From NCBI GenBank assembly GCA_046594885.1, contig JBKJRD010000008.1:1-17448 (forward strand): 17,448 nucleotides of DNA, written 5' to 3'. The notes beneath the pieces were generated by a model that saw only the letters and a program-made list of their open reading frames with translations, had not been told where the DNA came from and searched no databases. Made by a program: the position numbers and the translations under genes. Positions 7,567-15,368 of the stretch are shown piece after piece (the stretch's first letter is position 1; each line of letters begins with the position of its first letter). This stretch comes from Methylotenera_A sp046594885. GTDB lineage: Bacteria; Pseudomonadota; Gammaproteobacteria; Burkholderiales; Methylophilaceae.

Positions 7567-9162
7567 TTACTCGACACCCTGACTCGCCAAGTAATCTTCA
7601 TAATTACCGGTAAAATCGATAATGCCGTCGGCTTTGATTTCCAATATTCTAGTCGCAATCGAGCTGACAAACTCGCGATCGTGACTCACAAAAAATAGCG
7701 TACCCTTGTATTTATCCAAAGCAATATTAAGCGCCTCAATCGATTCCATATCCATGTGATTGGTCGGTTCATCCATTAGCATCACATTGGTGCGGGCAAG
7801 CATCATTTTGCCGTATAACATGCGACCTTTTTCGCCGCCGGATAATACTTTGACGGATTTTTTAGTATCGTCACCGCCAAATAACAAACGGCCCAACATG
7901 CTGCGTACCACTTGGTCGTCATCACCTGTTTGGCGATACAGTGTCATCCACTCAAATAAATCTTCACCATTTTCAAATTCGTATTCGTGATCTTGCGCAA
8001 AATAGCCGATGGTGGCTTTTTCTGCCCATTTTATTTCACCATGTTTTGGCCTTAAATCTCTGGCTAAGCAGCGTAAAAAGGTCGTTTTACCAATACCGTT
8101 TTCGCCAATAATGGCCACTTTTTCGCCTGCTTCAAACATTAGCTCAACATCGTTGAATAATATTTTATCAAAACCGTGGCTGACTTTTTTTAGCTCTACT
8201 GCGTTACGGTAAAGCTTTTCGCGCTCATCATATTCAAAACGAATAAACGGATATTGACGGCTGGAAGGTTTAAATTCTTCAATTTTAATTTTATCAATCT
8301 TCTTGGCACGGCTGGTGGCTTGTTTGGCTTTTGAAGCGTTGGCAGAGAAACGCCGCACAAAGTCTTGTAACTCGGCCACCATTTGCTTGGCTTTATCGTT
8401 ATCTTTAGTGGCCTGCGCGCGGGCTGCGGTACTCGCTTCCATGTAATCGTCATAATTACCTGGATACATGGCGATTTTGCCGTAATCCATATCGCAAGTG
8501 TGCGTACATACTTGGTTTAAAAAGTGGCGGTCATGCGAAATAATCACCATGGTGCAATCGCGGTTATTCAGCACATCTTCCAGCCAGCGAATCGTGTTAA
8601 TGTCCAAGTTATTGGTAGGCTCATCTAACAATAAAATATCTGGGTTAGAAAATAAGGCTTGTACTAACAATACGCGCAATTTCCAGCCTGGCGCGACCGC
8701 ACTCATTAAGCCATTATGCTGCTCAGTAGGAATGCCCACCCCAAGCAATAATTCGCCTGCGCGTGCCTCTGCAGTGTAGCCGTCATATTCGGCAAATACG
8801 CCTTCTAGTTCGGCCGCGCGCATGTAATCATCTTCTGTCGATTCTAAATTCGCGTAGATAGCATTTTTTTCAGTATTGGCCGCCCACATCTCTTCGTGAC
8901 CCATCATCACGACGTCTAATACGCGTTGATCTTCGTAAGCGAATTGGTCTTGATGCAAAAAAGCCATACGTTCATGGCTATCGATTGAAATATTGCCCGC
9001 GCTGGGGACTAATTCGCCAGCCAATATTTTCATATAGGTAGATTTTCCACAGCCGTTGGCGCCGATTAAACCATAGCGATTACCATCGCCAAATTTGACT
9101 GAAATGTTTTCAAATAGTGGCTTTGCGCCAAATTGCATGGTGATATTGTTGCTGATTAACAC
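7567..9162 (-). CDS. ybiT: ABC-F family ATPase YbiT
   Basis: 531 residues, close to the length of E. coli YbiT (530), and similar to it along its whole length. It is an ABC-F protein: two ATP-binding cassettes, no membrane domain, acting on translating ribosomes. The first cassette has Walker A GANGCGKST (34-42), the unusual signature VAPGWKLRVLL in place of LSGGQ (as in YbiT itself), and DILLLDEPTNNLD. An interdomain linker rich in Lys/Ala follows (RRFSANASKAKQATSRAKKI). The second cassette has GENGIGKTT, VLSGGEKGRM and LMDEPTNHMD. The end, FTGNYEDYLASQG, is family-specific. It lies 68 nt downstream of a nitroreductase gene on the same strand and may share its transcript. Confidence 0.95.
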   Translation of the reverse strand: MLISNNITMQFGAKPLFENISVKFGDGNRYGLIGANGCGKSTYMKILAGELVPSAGNISIDSHERMAFLHQDQFAYEDQRVLDVVMMGHEEMWAANTEKNAIYANLESTEDDYMRAAELEGVFAEYDGYTAEARAGELLLGVGIPTEQHNGLMSAVAPGWKLRVLLVQALFSNPDILLLDEPTNNLDINTIRWLEDVLNNRDCTMVIISHDRHFLNQVCTHTCDMDYGKIAMYPGNYDDYMEASTAARAQATKDNDKAKQMVAELQDFVRRFSANASKAKQATSRAKKIDKIKIEEFKPSSRQYPFIRFEYDEREKLYRNAVELKKVSHGFDKILFNDVELMFEAGEKVAIIGENGIGKTTFLRCLARDLRPKHGEIKWAEKATIGYFAQDHEYEFENGEDLFEWMTLYRQTGDDDQVVRSMLGRLLFGGDDTKKSVKVLSGGEKGRMLYGKMMLARTNVMLMDEPTNHMDMESIEALNIALDKYKGTLFFVSHDREFVSSIATRILEIKADGIIDFTGNYEDYLASQGVE

Positions 9163-9230
9163 GGAAATACCTTAAAAAATTGAATGTTATGTTGAATGTT
9201 GATGTGAGAATTGATGCGACTTACGGATGA

Positions 9231-9839
9231 TTAAGCTTCAAATTTGTTATAAATAACCACGTCACGCATCGCCAATTGTCCTGCGCGTGGCAGGGCAGGC
9301 TTAATTGCTTTGCCAACCGTAATAAACATGGCGGGCATGTGGTCTGAGGGCAAGTTTAATAAATGGCCCACCGCATCAAAATCAAAACCGTCCATTGGAC
9401 AAGTGTCGTAACCCATCTCTTTTGCCGCCAGCATAATGGTTTGCGCAACAATGCCGCAGCTACGCATTGCCTCATCACGTTGCACACGTTCATTATTTTC
9501 ATAATAATGCCCAATGGCAGGCACCAGATAATCTTGCACAGCTTGTGGCGCATTTTGCCAATAACGCTGTGGCTGTTTGGCCCAAGCTTGCAAATCGGCA
9601 GTTAACACAATGAGTAAAGACGCTTCTTCCACTTGCGCTTGATTCCAGCTAACGGCACGAATTTGTTGACGTAACACAGGATCTGTTACCACCACAAAAC
9701 GCCAATGTTGAATATTAAATGCAGTAGGCGAAAGCATGGCGAGCGCTAGTAATGACTCAATTTCTGCTTGGGTCATTTTGTGATGTGTGTCGTAATGCTT
9801 AATCGAGCGGCGCGTTTGTATGGCTTCAATAACGTTCAA
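9231..9839 (-). CDS. Nitroreductase-family FMN oxidoreductase
   Basis: About 202 residues of the nitroreductase fold, which uses FMN and NAD(P)H to reduce nitro compounds, quinones or similar. Visible signatures are the N-terminal AIQTRRSIKHYD (FMN phosphate-binding Arg pair) and LSPTAFNIQHWRFVVV (FMN site); the middle has YDTCPMDGFD. No ATG fits the family start. I chose the TTG at 9839, giving NVIEAIQTRRS as usual for the family, because GAGG lies 8 nt upstream. A TTG at 9854 would put that GAGG inside the gene. The physiological substrate cannot be told. It sits between a terminated gre gene and ybiT. Confidence 0.85.
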   Translation of the reverse strand: MNVIEAIQTRRSIKHYDTHHKMTQAEIESLLALAMLSPTAFNIQHWRFVVVTDPVLRQQIRAVSWNQAQVEEASLLIVLTADLQAWAKQPQRYWQNAPQAVQDYLVPAIGHYYENNERVQRDEAMRSCGIVAQTIMLAAKEMGYDTCPMDGFDFDAVGHLLNLPSDHMPAMFITVGKAIKPALPRAGQLAMRDVVIYNKFEA

Positions 9840-9907
9840 AATACTTAACCTCAAAAAATCATCAATATTGAATAAAACTTTTGATCAAATAATGCTTAAA
9901 AATCGTG

Positions 9908-9940
9908 CAAAAAATAGGCTTAACTATGAATAGTTTAGCC
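9908..9940 (-). terminator. Rho-independent terminator of the gre gene
   Basis: On the minus strand GGCTAAACTAT pairs with ATAGTTAAGCC (one mismatch) and is followed by TATTTTTTGC. The left arm contains the gre stop codon (9935-9937), so the hairpin forms right at the end of the message. Confidence 0.7.
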
Positions 9941-10432
9941 ATAGTGCACAGCAGTAATGATCAATTCCTGATTACCAGCAGGGCGCAACCAAATAACCAC
10001 ATCATCGACTTTATGTCCAATTAAGGCTTGCCCAAGAGGCGATGTGTAGCTGATTTTGTTGGCTTTAATATCCGCTTCATCTTCACCTACAATTGCATAG
10101 ATGTGGTTGTTCCCAGTTTCATCTTGCACGCTAACTACTGCGCCAAATACAATCTGTTCACTGTCAACATTTGGTTGGGTGATAAGCGCACTTTCTAAGC
10201 GCGCCGCTACATAGCGTAAATCCCGATTAACCACCGCCAATTGCTGCATGGCTGCTTGATCGTCTTTTTTAATACTTAAATCTAAACGTTTTTTTTCTAA
10301 AGCATGCGCCAATTTTTCTAACTGAGCATAACCATTCGGCGTGACATAGTTGGCATGCAGACTCACCGGCCGCTCTGGCACGTCAGTACCAGCGTGCTCT
10401 AAATCATCTTCTTTAACAAATCCGCGGCTCAT
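9935..10432 (-). CDS. GreA/GreB-family transcription elongation factor, divergent type
   Basis: 165 residues. The start MSRGFVKEDD is GreB-like, and the C-terminal domain has the Gre/FKBP-like signature NKISYTSPLGQALIGHKVDDVV (split here at about residues 126-146). Gre factors enter the secondary channel of RNA polymerase and stimulate cleavage of backtracked RNA. The N-terminal coiled coil (about 34-82) lacks the usual acidic tip motif (G-D-x-x-E-N-x-E-Y) and looks shortened there, with KKDDQAAMQQ instead. Cleavage stimulation is therefore uncertain, and an anti-pausing or competitor role is possible. A strong hairpin ends 8 nt before the start codon, leaving no ordinary Shine-Dalgarno outside it. 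It is followed by its own terminator. Confidence 0.82.
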   Translation of the reverse strand: MSRGFVKEDDLEHAGTDVPERPVSLHANYVTPNGYAQLEKLAHALEKKRLDLSIKKDDQAAMQQLAVVNRDLRYVAARLESALITQPNVDSEQIVFGAVVSVQDETGNNHIYAIVGEDEADIKANKISYTSPLGQALIGHKVDDVVIWLRPAGNQELIITAVHYG

Positions 10433-10440
10433 AAAAGTTT

Positions 10441-10471
10441 AAGCCAAGCTTAAAATCATTAAGCTTGGCTT
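10441..10471. terminator. Perfect 12-bp hairpin between the lipoprotein gene and gre
   Basis: AAGCCAAGCTTA (10441-10452) and TAAGCTTGGCTT (10460-10471) are exact reverse complements with a 7-nt loop. Read on the minus strand, the stem is followed by AAACTTTT and then the gre ATG. It could terminate the upstream lipoprotein transcript, or hide the gre ribosome site. The weak U-tract makes the terminator call tentative. Confidence 0.6.
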
Positions 10472-10487
10472 TTAGGCTTAATTTTAA

Positions 10488-10940
10488 TTAAATGGGTGTA
10501 TCAATAAATGCAATGGTGACATCGTTGTAAGCAGCTAAGTCGGTTAATTGTTGACGCGTTTCTTTGGCGCCCACCACAATCACTTTTGCACCACTGATTT
10601 TTTCTTTGTTATTGGTTAGCGCTTTTGCCAATGTTGTTGCAGTTAATGATTCATCTTCACCAGCCACAATGACAGTGCGCGTTTTAAGCGCAAGGCTACT
10701 GACAATGGCCACTACTTTTCCATTGTTCACGCCTTTTTCAACCGCAGCATTTGCAAATTGTGGCGCAACAAACCCTGTGGGCGCATCAATAAATATCAAT
10801 GTATTTTTTTCATCAGGATAGGTGGCATTAACCACTGCAAAAATCCTTTGCGGTTGCTGATTGTAAGCGTGTTTATCAGTCACACAGGCAGCAATCAGCA
10901 GCGTTAACATACTTAACACTAAAATTTGCATGAATTTCAT
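10488..10940 (-). CDS. Small predicted lipoprotein, unrecognised
   Basis: 150 residues. The start ATG at 10940 is preceded by GGGAG at good spacing and begins MKFMQILVLSMLTLLIAAC. This is a lipoprotein signal peptide with lipobox LIAAC, so Cys19 should be lipidated, and the Val after it gives no clear inner-membrane retention signal. An upstream ATG (10982) would lengthen the N-terminus and bury the signal peptide. The mature part alternates hydrophobic strands and helices (NTLIFIDAPTG, TRTVIVAGEDES, AKVIVVGAKET, VTIAFIDTPI), which suggests a small alpha/beta fold. I do not recognise the family. It lies 72 nt downstream of guaA on the same strand. Confidence 0.75.
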   Translation of the reverse strand: MKFMQILVLSMLTLLIAACVTDKHAYNQQPQRIFAVVNATYPDEKNTLIFIDAPTGFVAPQFANAAVEKGVNNGKVVAIVSSLALKTRTVIVAGEDESLTATTLAKALTNNKEKISGAKVIVVGAKETRQQLTDLAAYNDVTIAFIDTPI

Positions 10941-11012
10941 GATTAACTCCCTTTCTTTATACATCGCATCATAACATATCAAAAAACGTAAGCTATTGAT
11001 AAAATTAAAAAA

Positions 11013-12620
11013 TTATTCCCATTCAATGGTTGCAGGCGGTTTACCTGAAATATCGTACACCACGCGGTTGATGCCACGCACTTCATTAATGATGCGATTC
11101 GATACTTTGCCTAACAGCGCATAAGGCAATTCTGCCCAATGCGCAGTCATAAAGTCTGAGGTGACAACTGCACGCAAAGCGACCACATAATCATAAGTGC
11201 GCCCGTCGCCCATCACGCCAACCGACTTAACCGGTAAAAATACTGCAAAAGCTTGGCTGGTGAGGGCATACCAGCTTTTACCAGTTTTTTCGTCAATGGT
11301 ATTACGCAATTCATCAATAAAAATTGCGTCAGCACGGCGTAATAAATCGGCGAATTCAGTTTTTACTTCGCCCAAGATACGTACACCTAAACCAGGCCCT
11401 GGGAATGGATGGCGATATACCATATCATGCGGCAAACCAAGTGCCACGCCTAATTCGCGCACCTCATCTTTAAATAAATCGCGTAAAGGTTCTAATAATT
11501 TTAAGCCCAATTTTTCTGGCAAGCCGCCTACATTATGATGGCTTTTAATCGTCACGGCTTTTTTAGATTTTGCCCCACCAGATTCAATCACATCGGGATA
11601 AATGGTGCCTTGAGCAAGCCATTTGGTGCCTTTATGGCCGCCCGTGCCGGCTTTTAATTTTGCGGCTTCTGTTTTAAAAACTTCCACAAACTCGCGCCCA
11701 ATGATTTTACGTTTGGCTTCAGGCTCGCTCACATTATTTAAATGCCCCATAAATTGGGCTGTGGCATCGACGCGAATCACGTTAACATGCAGCCGTCCTG
11801 CAAACATTTCCATCACCATATCGCCTTCGTTCAAGCGCAACAGGCCGTGGTCTACAAATACGCAAGTGAGCTGGTCGCCAATGGCACGGTGAATTAATGC
11901 CGCTGCAACGGAGGAATCGACGCCGCCTGATAAGCCTAAAATCACTTCTTCATTGCCCACTTGCGCTTTAATTTTGGCCACCGCTTCTGCAATATAATCA
12001 CCCATAATCCAATCGGGTTTTACTTGGCAAATATCTAACACAAAACGTTCCAGCATGGCTTGGCCCAGTTTGGTATGCGTCACTTCCGGATGAAACTGTA
12101 CGCCGTAAAAAAGGCGTGTTTCATCGGCAAACGCGGCAATCGGCGTAGTGTCGTTACTGGCAATAACTTTGAAATTTGGAGGCAATTCAGTGACTTTATC
12201 GCCGTGGCTCATCCATACGTCAATCAAGCCGTGGCCTTGCTGGTTGGTTCTATCTTGAATATCTTTAAATAAAGCAGAATGCCCACGCGCGCGGATTTCA
12301 GCGTAACCAAATTCACGTTTAGCACCAGCTTCTACTTTGCCACCTAATTGCTGTGCCATGGTTTGCATGCCATAGCAAATACCCAAAACAGGCACGCCCA
12401 ACTCAAACACGGCTTGCGGCGCCGTATCGGTTTCCGCTTCGTACACGCTGGCGTGGCTGCCTGACAGAATAATGCCATCTGCCTTAAAGTTACGCACAAA
12501 ATCATTTGAAACATCGCAAGGATGAATTTCACAATATACATGCGCTTCGCGCACACGGCGAGCGATAAGCTGAGTGACTTGCGAGCCAAAATCAAGAATC
12601 AGGATTTTTGAGTGAGACAT
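11013..12620 (-). CDS. guaA: GMP synthase (glutamine-hydrolysing)
   Basis: 535 residues, slightly longer than E. coli GuaA (525). It converts XMP to GMP using ATP and glutamine, the last step of guanine nucleotide synthesis. The class I amidotransferase domain has nucleophile Cys82 (LGICYGMQ) and the His177/Glu179 pair (FHPEV). The ATP pyrophosphatase domain has the P-loop-like LSGGVDSSV (230-238). The dimerisation domain ends with the family's usual KPPATIEWE. It lies downstream of guaB on the same strand with a 115-nt gap holding two hairpins, so it may be part of a guaBA operon with some control between the genes. No strong ribosome site is seen before the ATG. Confidence 0.98.
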   Translation of the reverse strand: MSHSKILILDFGSQVTQLIARRVREAHVYCEIHPCDVSNDFVRNFKADGIILSGSHASVYEAETDTAPQAVFELGVPVLGICYGMQTMAQQLGGKVEAGAKREFGYAEIRARGHSALFKDIQDRTNQQGHGLIDVWMSHGDKVTELPPNFKVIASNDTTPIAAFADETRLFYGVQFHPEVTHTKLGQAMLERFVLDICQVKPDWIMGDYIAEAVAKIKAQVGNEEVILGLSGGVDSSVAAALIHRAIGDQLTCVFVDHGLLRLNEGDMVMEMFAGRLHVNVIRVDATAQFMGHLNNVSEPEAKRKIIGREFVEVFKTEAAKLKAGTGGHKGTKWLAQGTIYPDVIESGGAKSKKAVTIKSHHNVGGLPEKLGLKLLEPLRDLFKDEVRELGVALGLPHDMVYRHPFPGPGLGVRILGEVKTEFADLLRRADAIFIDELRNTIDEKTGKSWYALTSQAFAVFLPVKSVGVMGDGRTYDYVVALRAVVTSDFMTAHWAELPYALLGKVSNRIINEVRGINRVVYDISGKPPATIEWE

Positions 12621-12643
12621 GTTTTATCAACGCTAAAAGTTAA

Positions 12644-12675
12644 GGGCAAATGGCTTTATCAATAAACCATTCGCC
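12644..12675. other. Imperfect hairpin upstream of guaA
   Basis: GGGC-AATGG and TTTAT on the left pair with ATAAA-CCATT-GCCC on the right, with one mismatch and one bulge. It lies 24 nt upstream of the guaA start, within the guaB-guaA gap. No U-tract follows it on the minus strand, so a leader structure is more likely than a terminator. Confidence 0.4.
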
Positions 12676-12702
12676 CAAATTTAAATAAATGAATCAATTT
12701 TG

Positions 12703-12730
12703 AGTGTTAAGTACGTCAATACTTAACACT
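12703..12730 (-). terminator. Perfect 11-bp hairpin just after guaB; possible terminator or processing site
   Basis: AGTGTTAAGTA (12703-12713) pairs with TACTTAACACT (12720-12730) around a 6-nt loop. It begins 5 nt after the guaB stop. On the minus strand it is followed by CAAAATTG rather than a U-run, so it may stabilise the guaB message or cause only partial termination. Confidence 0.45.
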
Positions 12731-12735
12731 TATTT

Positions 12736-14196
12736 TTAGTCAATTCTGTAATTAGGTGCTTCTTTGGTAATTTGCACATCATGCACATGGCTTTCGCGCA
12801 TGCCTGCACTGGTTATTTGCACAAACTCGGCTTTTTCGCGCATTTGGCTAATATTTTCTGCGCCAACGTAACCCATTGAAGCACGTAAGCCGCCCATTAG
12901 CTGGTGAATCACCGCCAATACACTGCCTTTGTAAGGCACGCGGCCTTCAATACCTTCTGGCACTAACTTGTCTGCATTGCCGTTATTGTCTTGAAAATAG
13001 CGGTCACTAGAGCCTTTTTGCATCGCGCCAATTGAACCCATGCCGCGGTACGATTTATAAGAGCGACCTTGGAATAATTCCACTTCACCGGGCGCTTCTT
13101 CAGTGCCGGCAAACATGCCGCCTAACATGACCGAATAAGCACCTGCTGCAATGGCTTTTGAAATATCACCAGAGAAACGAATGCCGCCATCGGCAATAAA
13201 TGGTACGCCCGTGCCGCGCAATGCCTCTTCTACATTGCTAATGGCAGAAATTTGCGGCACACCAACGCCAGCAACAATGCGCGTGGTGCAAATAGAGCCT
13301 GGGCCAATCCCGACTTTAACACCATCGGCCCCTGCATCGACCAACGCTTTGGCGGCATCCGCAGTGGCAATATTGCCGCCAATGACTTCAATGTTTGGAT
13401 AATTTTTCTTCACCCAATTGACGCGGTCTAATACACCTTGTGAATGACCGTGAGCAGTATCGACCACAATTACATCGACTCCCGCCGCTGCCAATGCCGC
13501 CACGCGCTCTTCAGTTTCAGCACCTACACCAACCGCTGCACCTACACGCAAGCGGCCTTTGCTATCTTTGCAAGCAAATGGATGGTCATGCGACTTTTGA
13601 ATATCTTTAACCGTAATTAAGCCTTTCAGTGTATCGATTTCATCAATCACCAATACGCGCTCTAGGCGATATTGATGCAGCAAATGCATCACTTCTTCTT
13701 TGCTGGCACCTTCGCGCACGGTGATTAAACGACTACGTGGCGTCATAATATTGCTAATGGCTTGGTCTAGATTGGTTTCAAAACGCAAATCGCGATTAGT
13801 CACAATGCCGACTATCTTGTCGCCATCGACGACTGGCAAGCCAGAAATTTTATGCTTGTGGGTTAACGCCAAAACATCGCGCACCGTCATGTGTGGCTGA
13901 ATCGTGACTGGGTCGTTCACTACGCCGGATTCAAAACGTTTAACGCGTGAAACATGCGCTGCTTGTTCGGCTGCGGTCATGTTTTTGTGGATAATGCCAA
14001 GTCCGCCTTCTTGCGCCAATGCAATGGCTAATGGCGCTTCGGTTACCGTATCCATCGCGGCTGAGACCAGTGGAATATTGAGTTTGATGTTGCGGGTGAG
14101 TTGCGTGCTAAGATTCACTTCGCGAGGCATAATCACAGAATGCGCGGGAACGAGTAAAACATCATCAAAAGTCAGAGCTTGTTGCAGCAAACGCAT
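12736..14196 (-). CDS. guaB: IMP dehydrogenase
   Basis: 486 residues, the normal bacterial length. It oxidises IMP to XMP with NAD+, the committed step of guanine nucleotide synthesis. The TIM barrel begins MRLLQQALTFDDVLLVPAHS. It is interrupted by two CBS domains (about 93-200, for example ISGLPVVDGDKIVGIVTNRD), and has the catalytic Cys303 loop GPGSICTTR and the flap region GSSDRYFQ. The barrel's phosphate site is seen in FIADGGIRFSGD. The start ATG has AAGGA about 6 nt upstream and a TATAAT box about 25 nt upstream. It is divergent from the DUF4124 gene and upstream of guaA. Confidence 0.98.
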   Translation of the reverse strand: MRLLQQALTFDDVLLVPAHSVIMPREVNLSTQLTRNIKLNIPLVSAAMDTVTEAPLAIALAQEGGLGIIHKNMTAAEQAAHVSRVKRFESGVVNDPVTIQPHMTVRDVLALTHKHKISGLPVVDGDKIVGIVTNRDLRFETNLDQAISNIMTPRSRLITVREGASKEEVMHLLHQYRLERVLVIDEIDTLKGLITVKDIQKSHDHPFACKDSKGRLRVGAAVGVGAETEERVAALAAAGVDVIVVDTAHGHSQGVLDRVNWVKKNYPNIEVIGGNIATADAAKALVDAGADGVKVGIGPGSICTTRIVAGVGVPQISAISNVEEALRGTGVPFIADGGIRFSGDISKAIAAGAYSVMLGGMFAGTEEAPGEVELFQGRSYKSYRGMGSIGAMQKGSSDRYFQDNNGNADKLVPEGIEGRVPYKGSVLAVIHQLMGGLRASMGYVGAENISQMREKAEFVQITSAGMRESHVHDVQITKEAPNYRID

Positions 14197-14221
14197 GAGT
14201 AATCCTTATTTCCAAAACGAG

Positions 14222-14227
14222 ATTATA
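14222..14227 (-). promoter_or_regulatory. Consensus -10 box of the guaB promoter
   Basis: On the minus strand this reads TATAAT, 25 nt before the guaB start codon. No good -35 hexamer is found at normal spacing (TTTTAA lies 17 nt upstream), so the call rests on the -10 box and its position. Confidence 0.5.
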
Positions 14228-14383
14228 CCGATTTGCAACACTTATTAAAAGTTGAAGCACTAAATTTATCCTGCGAGATGAAATGTATTTAGAATGCATC
14301 TATTTAGCGAAAAAATGGGCATAATTGTAAACATAATGCGTTAAGTCACGTTTAATGTGTTGGTAGGTTAACCAGGGGTTTAA

Positions 14384-14905
14384 ATGAAGTCTGTATATTT
14401 TATAGTGATGATGGTTTTGTTAAGTGCCTTGCCTGCAACAAGCCAAGCCGAAATTTACAAATGGAAAGATAAAGAAGGCAACACGCGTTACTCTGATACG
14501 CCGCCGCCTTCTAATATTCAATCGAAAAATATTGGCGTAAAAAAATCAGCTGTTCCCGCTGGTAAGCAGCCTTTGTCGCCTGTCACCGATTCAGCAACAG
14601 CTCCCTTGCCAGTCATTAGCAAAGATAATGTTCTAGAAGTGCCAGCAAAAACGGCTGAAGATGTTGCTGCTGAGCAACGTCAACAAAAAGCAGAAAATGA
14701 AAAAAATAATAAGCGTGAAAAAGAAATTCAAGCTAAATTAAAAGCAGAAAATTGCAAGGCGGCAAAAGAGAATTACGCCTCGTATGCGCAGGGCGGCAGA
14801 GTGTATAAAATGAACGAAAACGGCGAGCGCGAATATATGGATGATGCGGGCTTGAAATTAGGTGCAGAAAAAGCGCGTGGACAAATGGCGCAATTTTGCA
14901 ACTAA
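14384..14905 (+). CDS. Secreted DUF4124-domain protein with charged helical tail
   Basis: 173 residues. A signal peptide (MMVLLSALPATSQA) is followed by the short DUF4124 domain with its hallmark EIYKWKDKEGNTRYSDTPPP. The middle is Pro/Val/Lys-rich. The C-terminal half is a strongly charged helix, probably coiled coil (about 85-125; AAEQRQQKAENEKNNKREKE), then NCKAAKENYASY and a final Cys. DUF4124 proteins are common secreted or periplasmic proteins of unknown function in beta- and gammaproteobacteria, and one often neighbours guaB. AGGGG lies 5 nt ahead of the ATG. No partner enzyme is suggested by the sequence. Confidence 0.87.
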   Translation: MKSVYFIVMMVLLSALPATSQAEIYKWKDKEGNTRYSDTPPPSNIQSKNIGVKKSAVPAGKQPLSPVTDSATAPLPVISKDNVLEVPAKTAEDVAAEQRQQKAENEKNNKREKEIQAKLKAENCKAAKENYASYAQGGRVYKMNENGEREYMDDAGLKLGAEKARGQMAQFCN

Positions 14906-14935
14906 GTTAACGGCTGTTTTAATGGATTGCGTATA

Positions 14936-14977
14936 AAACTTAACCCTTTTTTTGGGGTAAAAATAAGGGTTAAGTTT
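14936..14977. terminator. 13-bp-arm hairpin between the DUF4124 gene and rnfH
   Basis: AAACTTAACCCTT (14936-14948) and AAGGGTTAAGTTT (14965-14977) are exact reverse complements around a 16-nt loop. On the minus strand the stem ends in a short U-run (TTTTATAC). Inside it, ACCC-T7-GGGGT can form a smaller competing hairpin. It sits between convergent genes and probably ends both transcripts. Confidence 0.65.
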
Positions 14978-14996
14978 ACGTTTATTTAGTATTTGT

Positions 14997-15068
14997 TTAA
15001 GCCTCAGAACCATCATCTCCGCCACCTTTTTTGCGAGCATGCACCAGTGGCGCATTGCCTGCGTAAAG
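14997..15068 (-). other. In-frame coding-like continuation after the rnfH stop, with a quasi-palindrome
   Basis: After the rnfH TAG the same frame stays open for 23 codons to a TAA (14997-14999), ending KKGGGDDGSEA. That resembles a natural hydrophilic C-terminal tail more than random DNA. The first part holds a quasi-palindrome, ATGCACCA-G-TGGCGCAT (15039-15055, one mismatch). See the finding on this region for alternative readings. Confidence 0.45.
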
Positions 15069-15365
15069 CTATTTCATTACCTTTCCATCCGCAGCACGTT
15101 GTTTACGCACTTCTTTAGGGTCTGCAATCAATGGGCGATAAATTTCGATGCGATCTAAGTGGCGCAAATTGGCATCTAGCCTTGATAGCTTGCCAAAAAT
15201 ACCAATTTTATTCACTGCCAAATCAATTTCAGGAAACTTAGCTAAAATACCCGATGATTGAATGGCCTGCTCTGCAGTTGCGGGTGTAGTCAGCTGTATT
15301 GGGATAATCAATTGGTTTGCAGGTAGCGCATAGGCAACTTCTACGGTGATTGTTTCATTATCCAT
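15069..15365 (-). CDS. rnfH: RnfH family protein (UPF0125)
   Basis: 98 residues, close to E. coli RnfH (96). It is a small beta-grasp (ubiquitin-like) protein. Family marks are ITVEVAYALPANQ at the start, AIQSSGILAKFPEIDL, NKIGIFGKL, and the C-terminal RIEIYRPLIADPKEVRKQRA. The cellular role is not settled; the name comes from rnf clusters in other bacteria, while here it follows ratA as in E. coli. The gap to the ratA stop is only 3 nt, so the two form an operon. It stops with TAG right after KVMK, and the same frame continues past the stop into a Gly/Asp-rich tail. Confidence 0.93.
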   Translation of the reverse strand: MDNETITVEVAYALPANQLIIPIQLTTPATAEQAIQSSGILAKFPEIDLAVNKIGIFGKLSRLDANLRHLDRIEIYRPLIADPKEVRKQRAADGKVMK

Positions 15366-15368
15366 ATT

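Noticed and set aside
8600..8720. Missing LSGGQ signature in the first ATPase cassette of YbiT as a sign of decay
   Set aside because: The variant VAPGWKLRVLL-type signature is normal for YbiT, including the E. coli protein.
9180..9204. Tandem TTGAATGTT(A/G)ATG-like repeat upstream of ybiT
   Set aside because: Only two short imperfect copies in AT-rich DNA; no symmetry or match to a known site, so most likely chance.
10941..11012. Promoter for the lipoprotein gene (TTGATA with TATAAA)
   Set aside because: The spacing is only 15 nt and other pairs fit equally badly; not supportable from sequence alone.
11197..11892. Long open frames on the + strand opposite guaA
   Set aside because: They are antisense shadows of a strongly conserved gene; the translations show no family features and no ribosome site.
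14906..15068. A separate small gene on the minus strand (14858-15055) in the rnfH-DUF4124 gap
   Set aside because: It overlaps the DUF4124 gene end and the hairpin, has a low-complexity Lys/Leu-rich translation and no ribosome site; a chance open frame.
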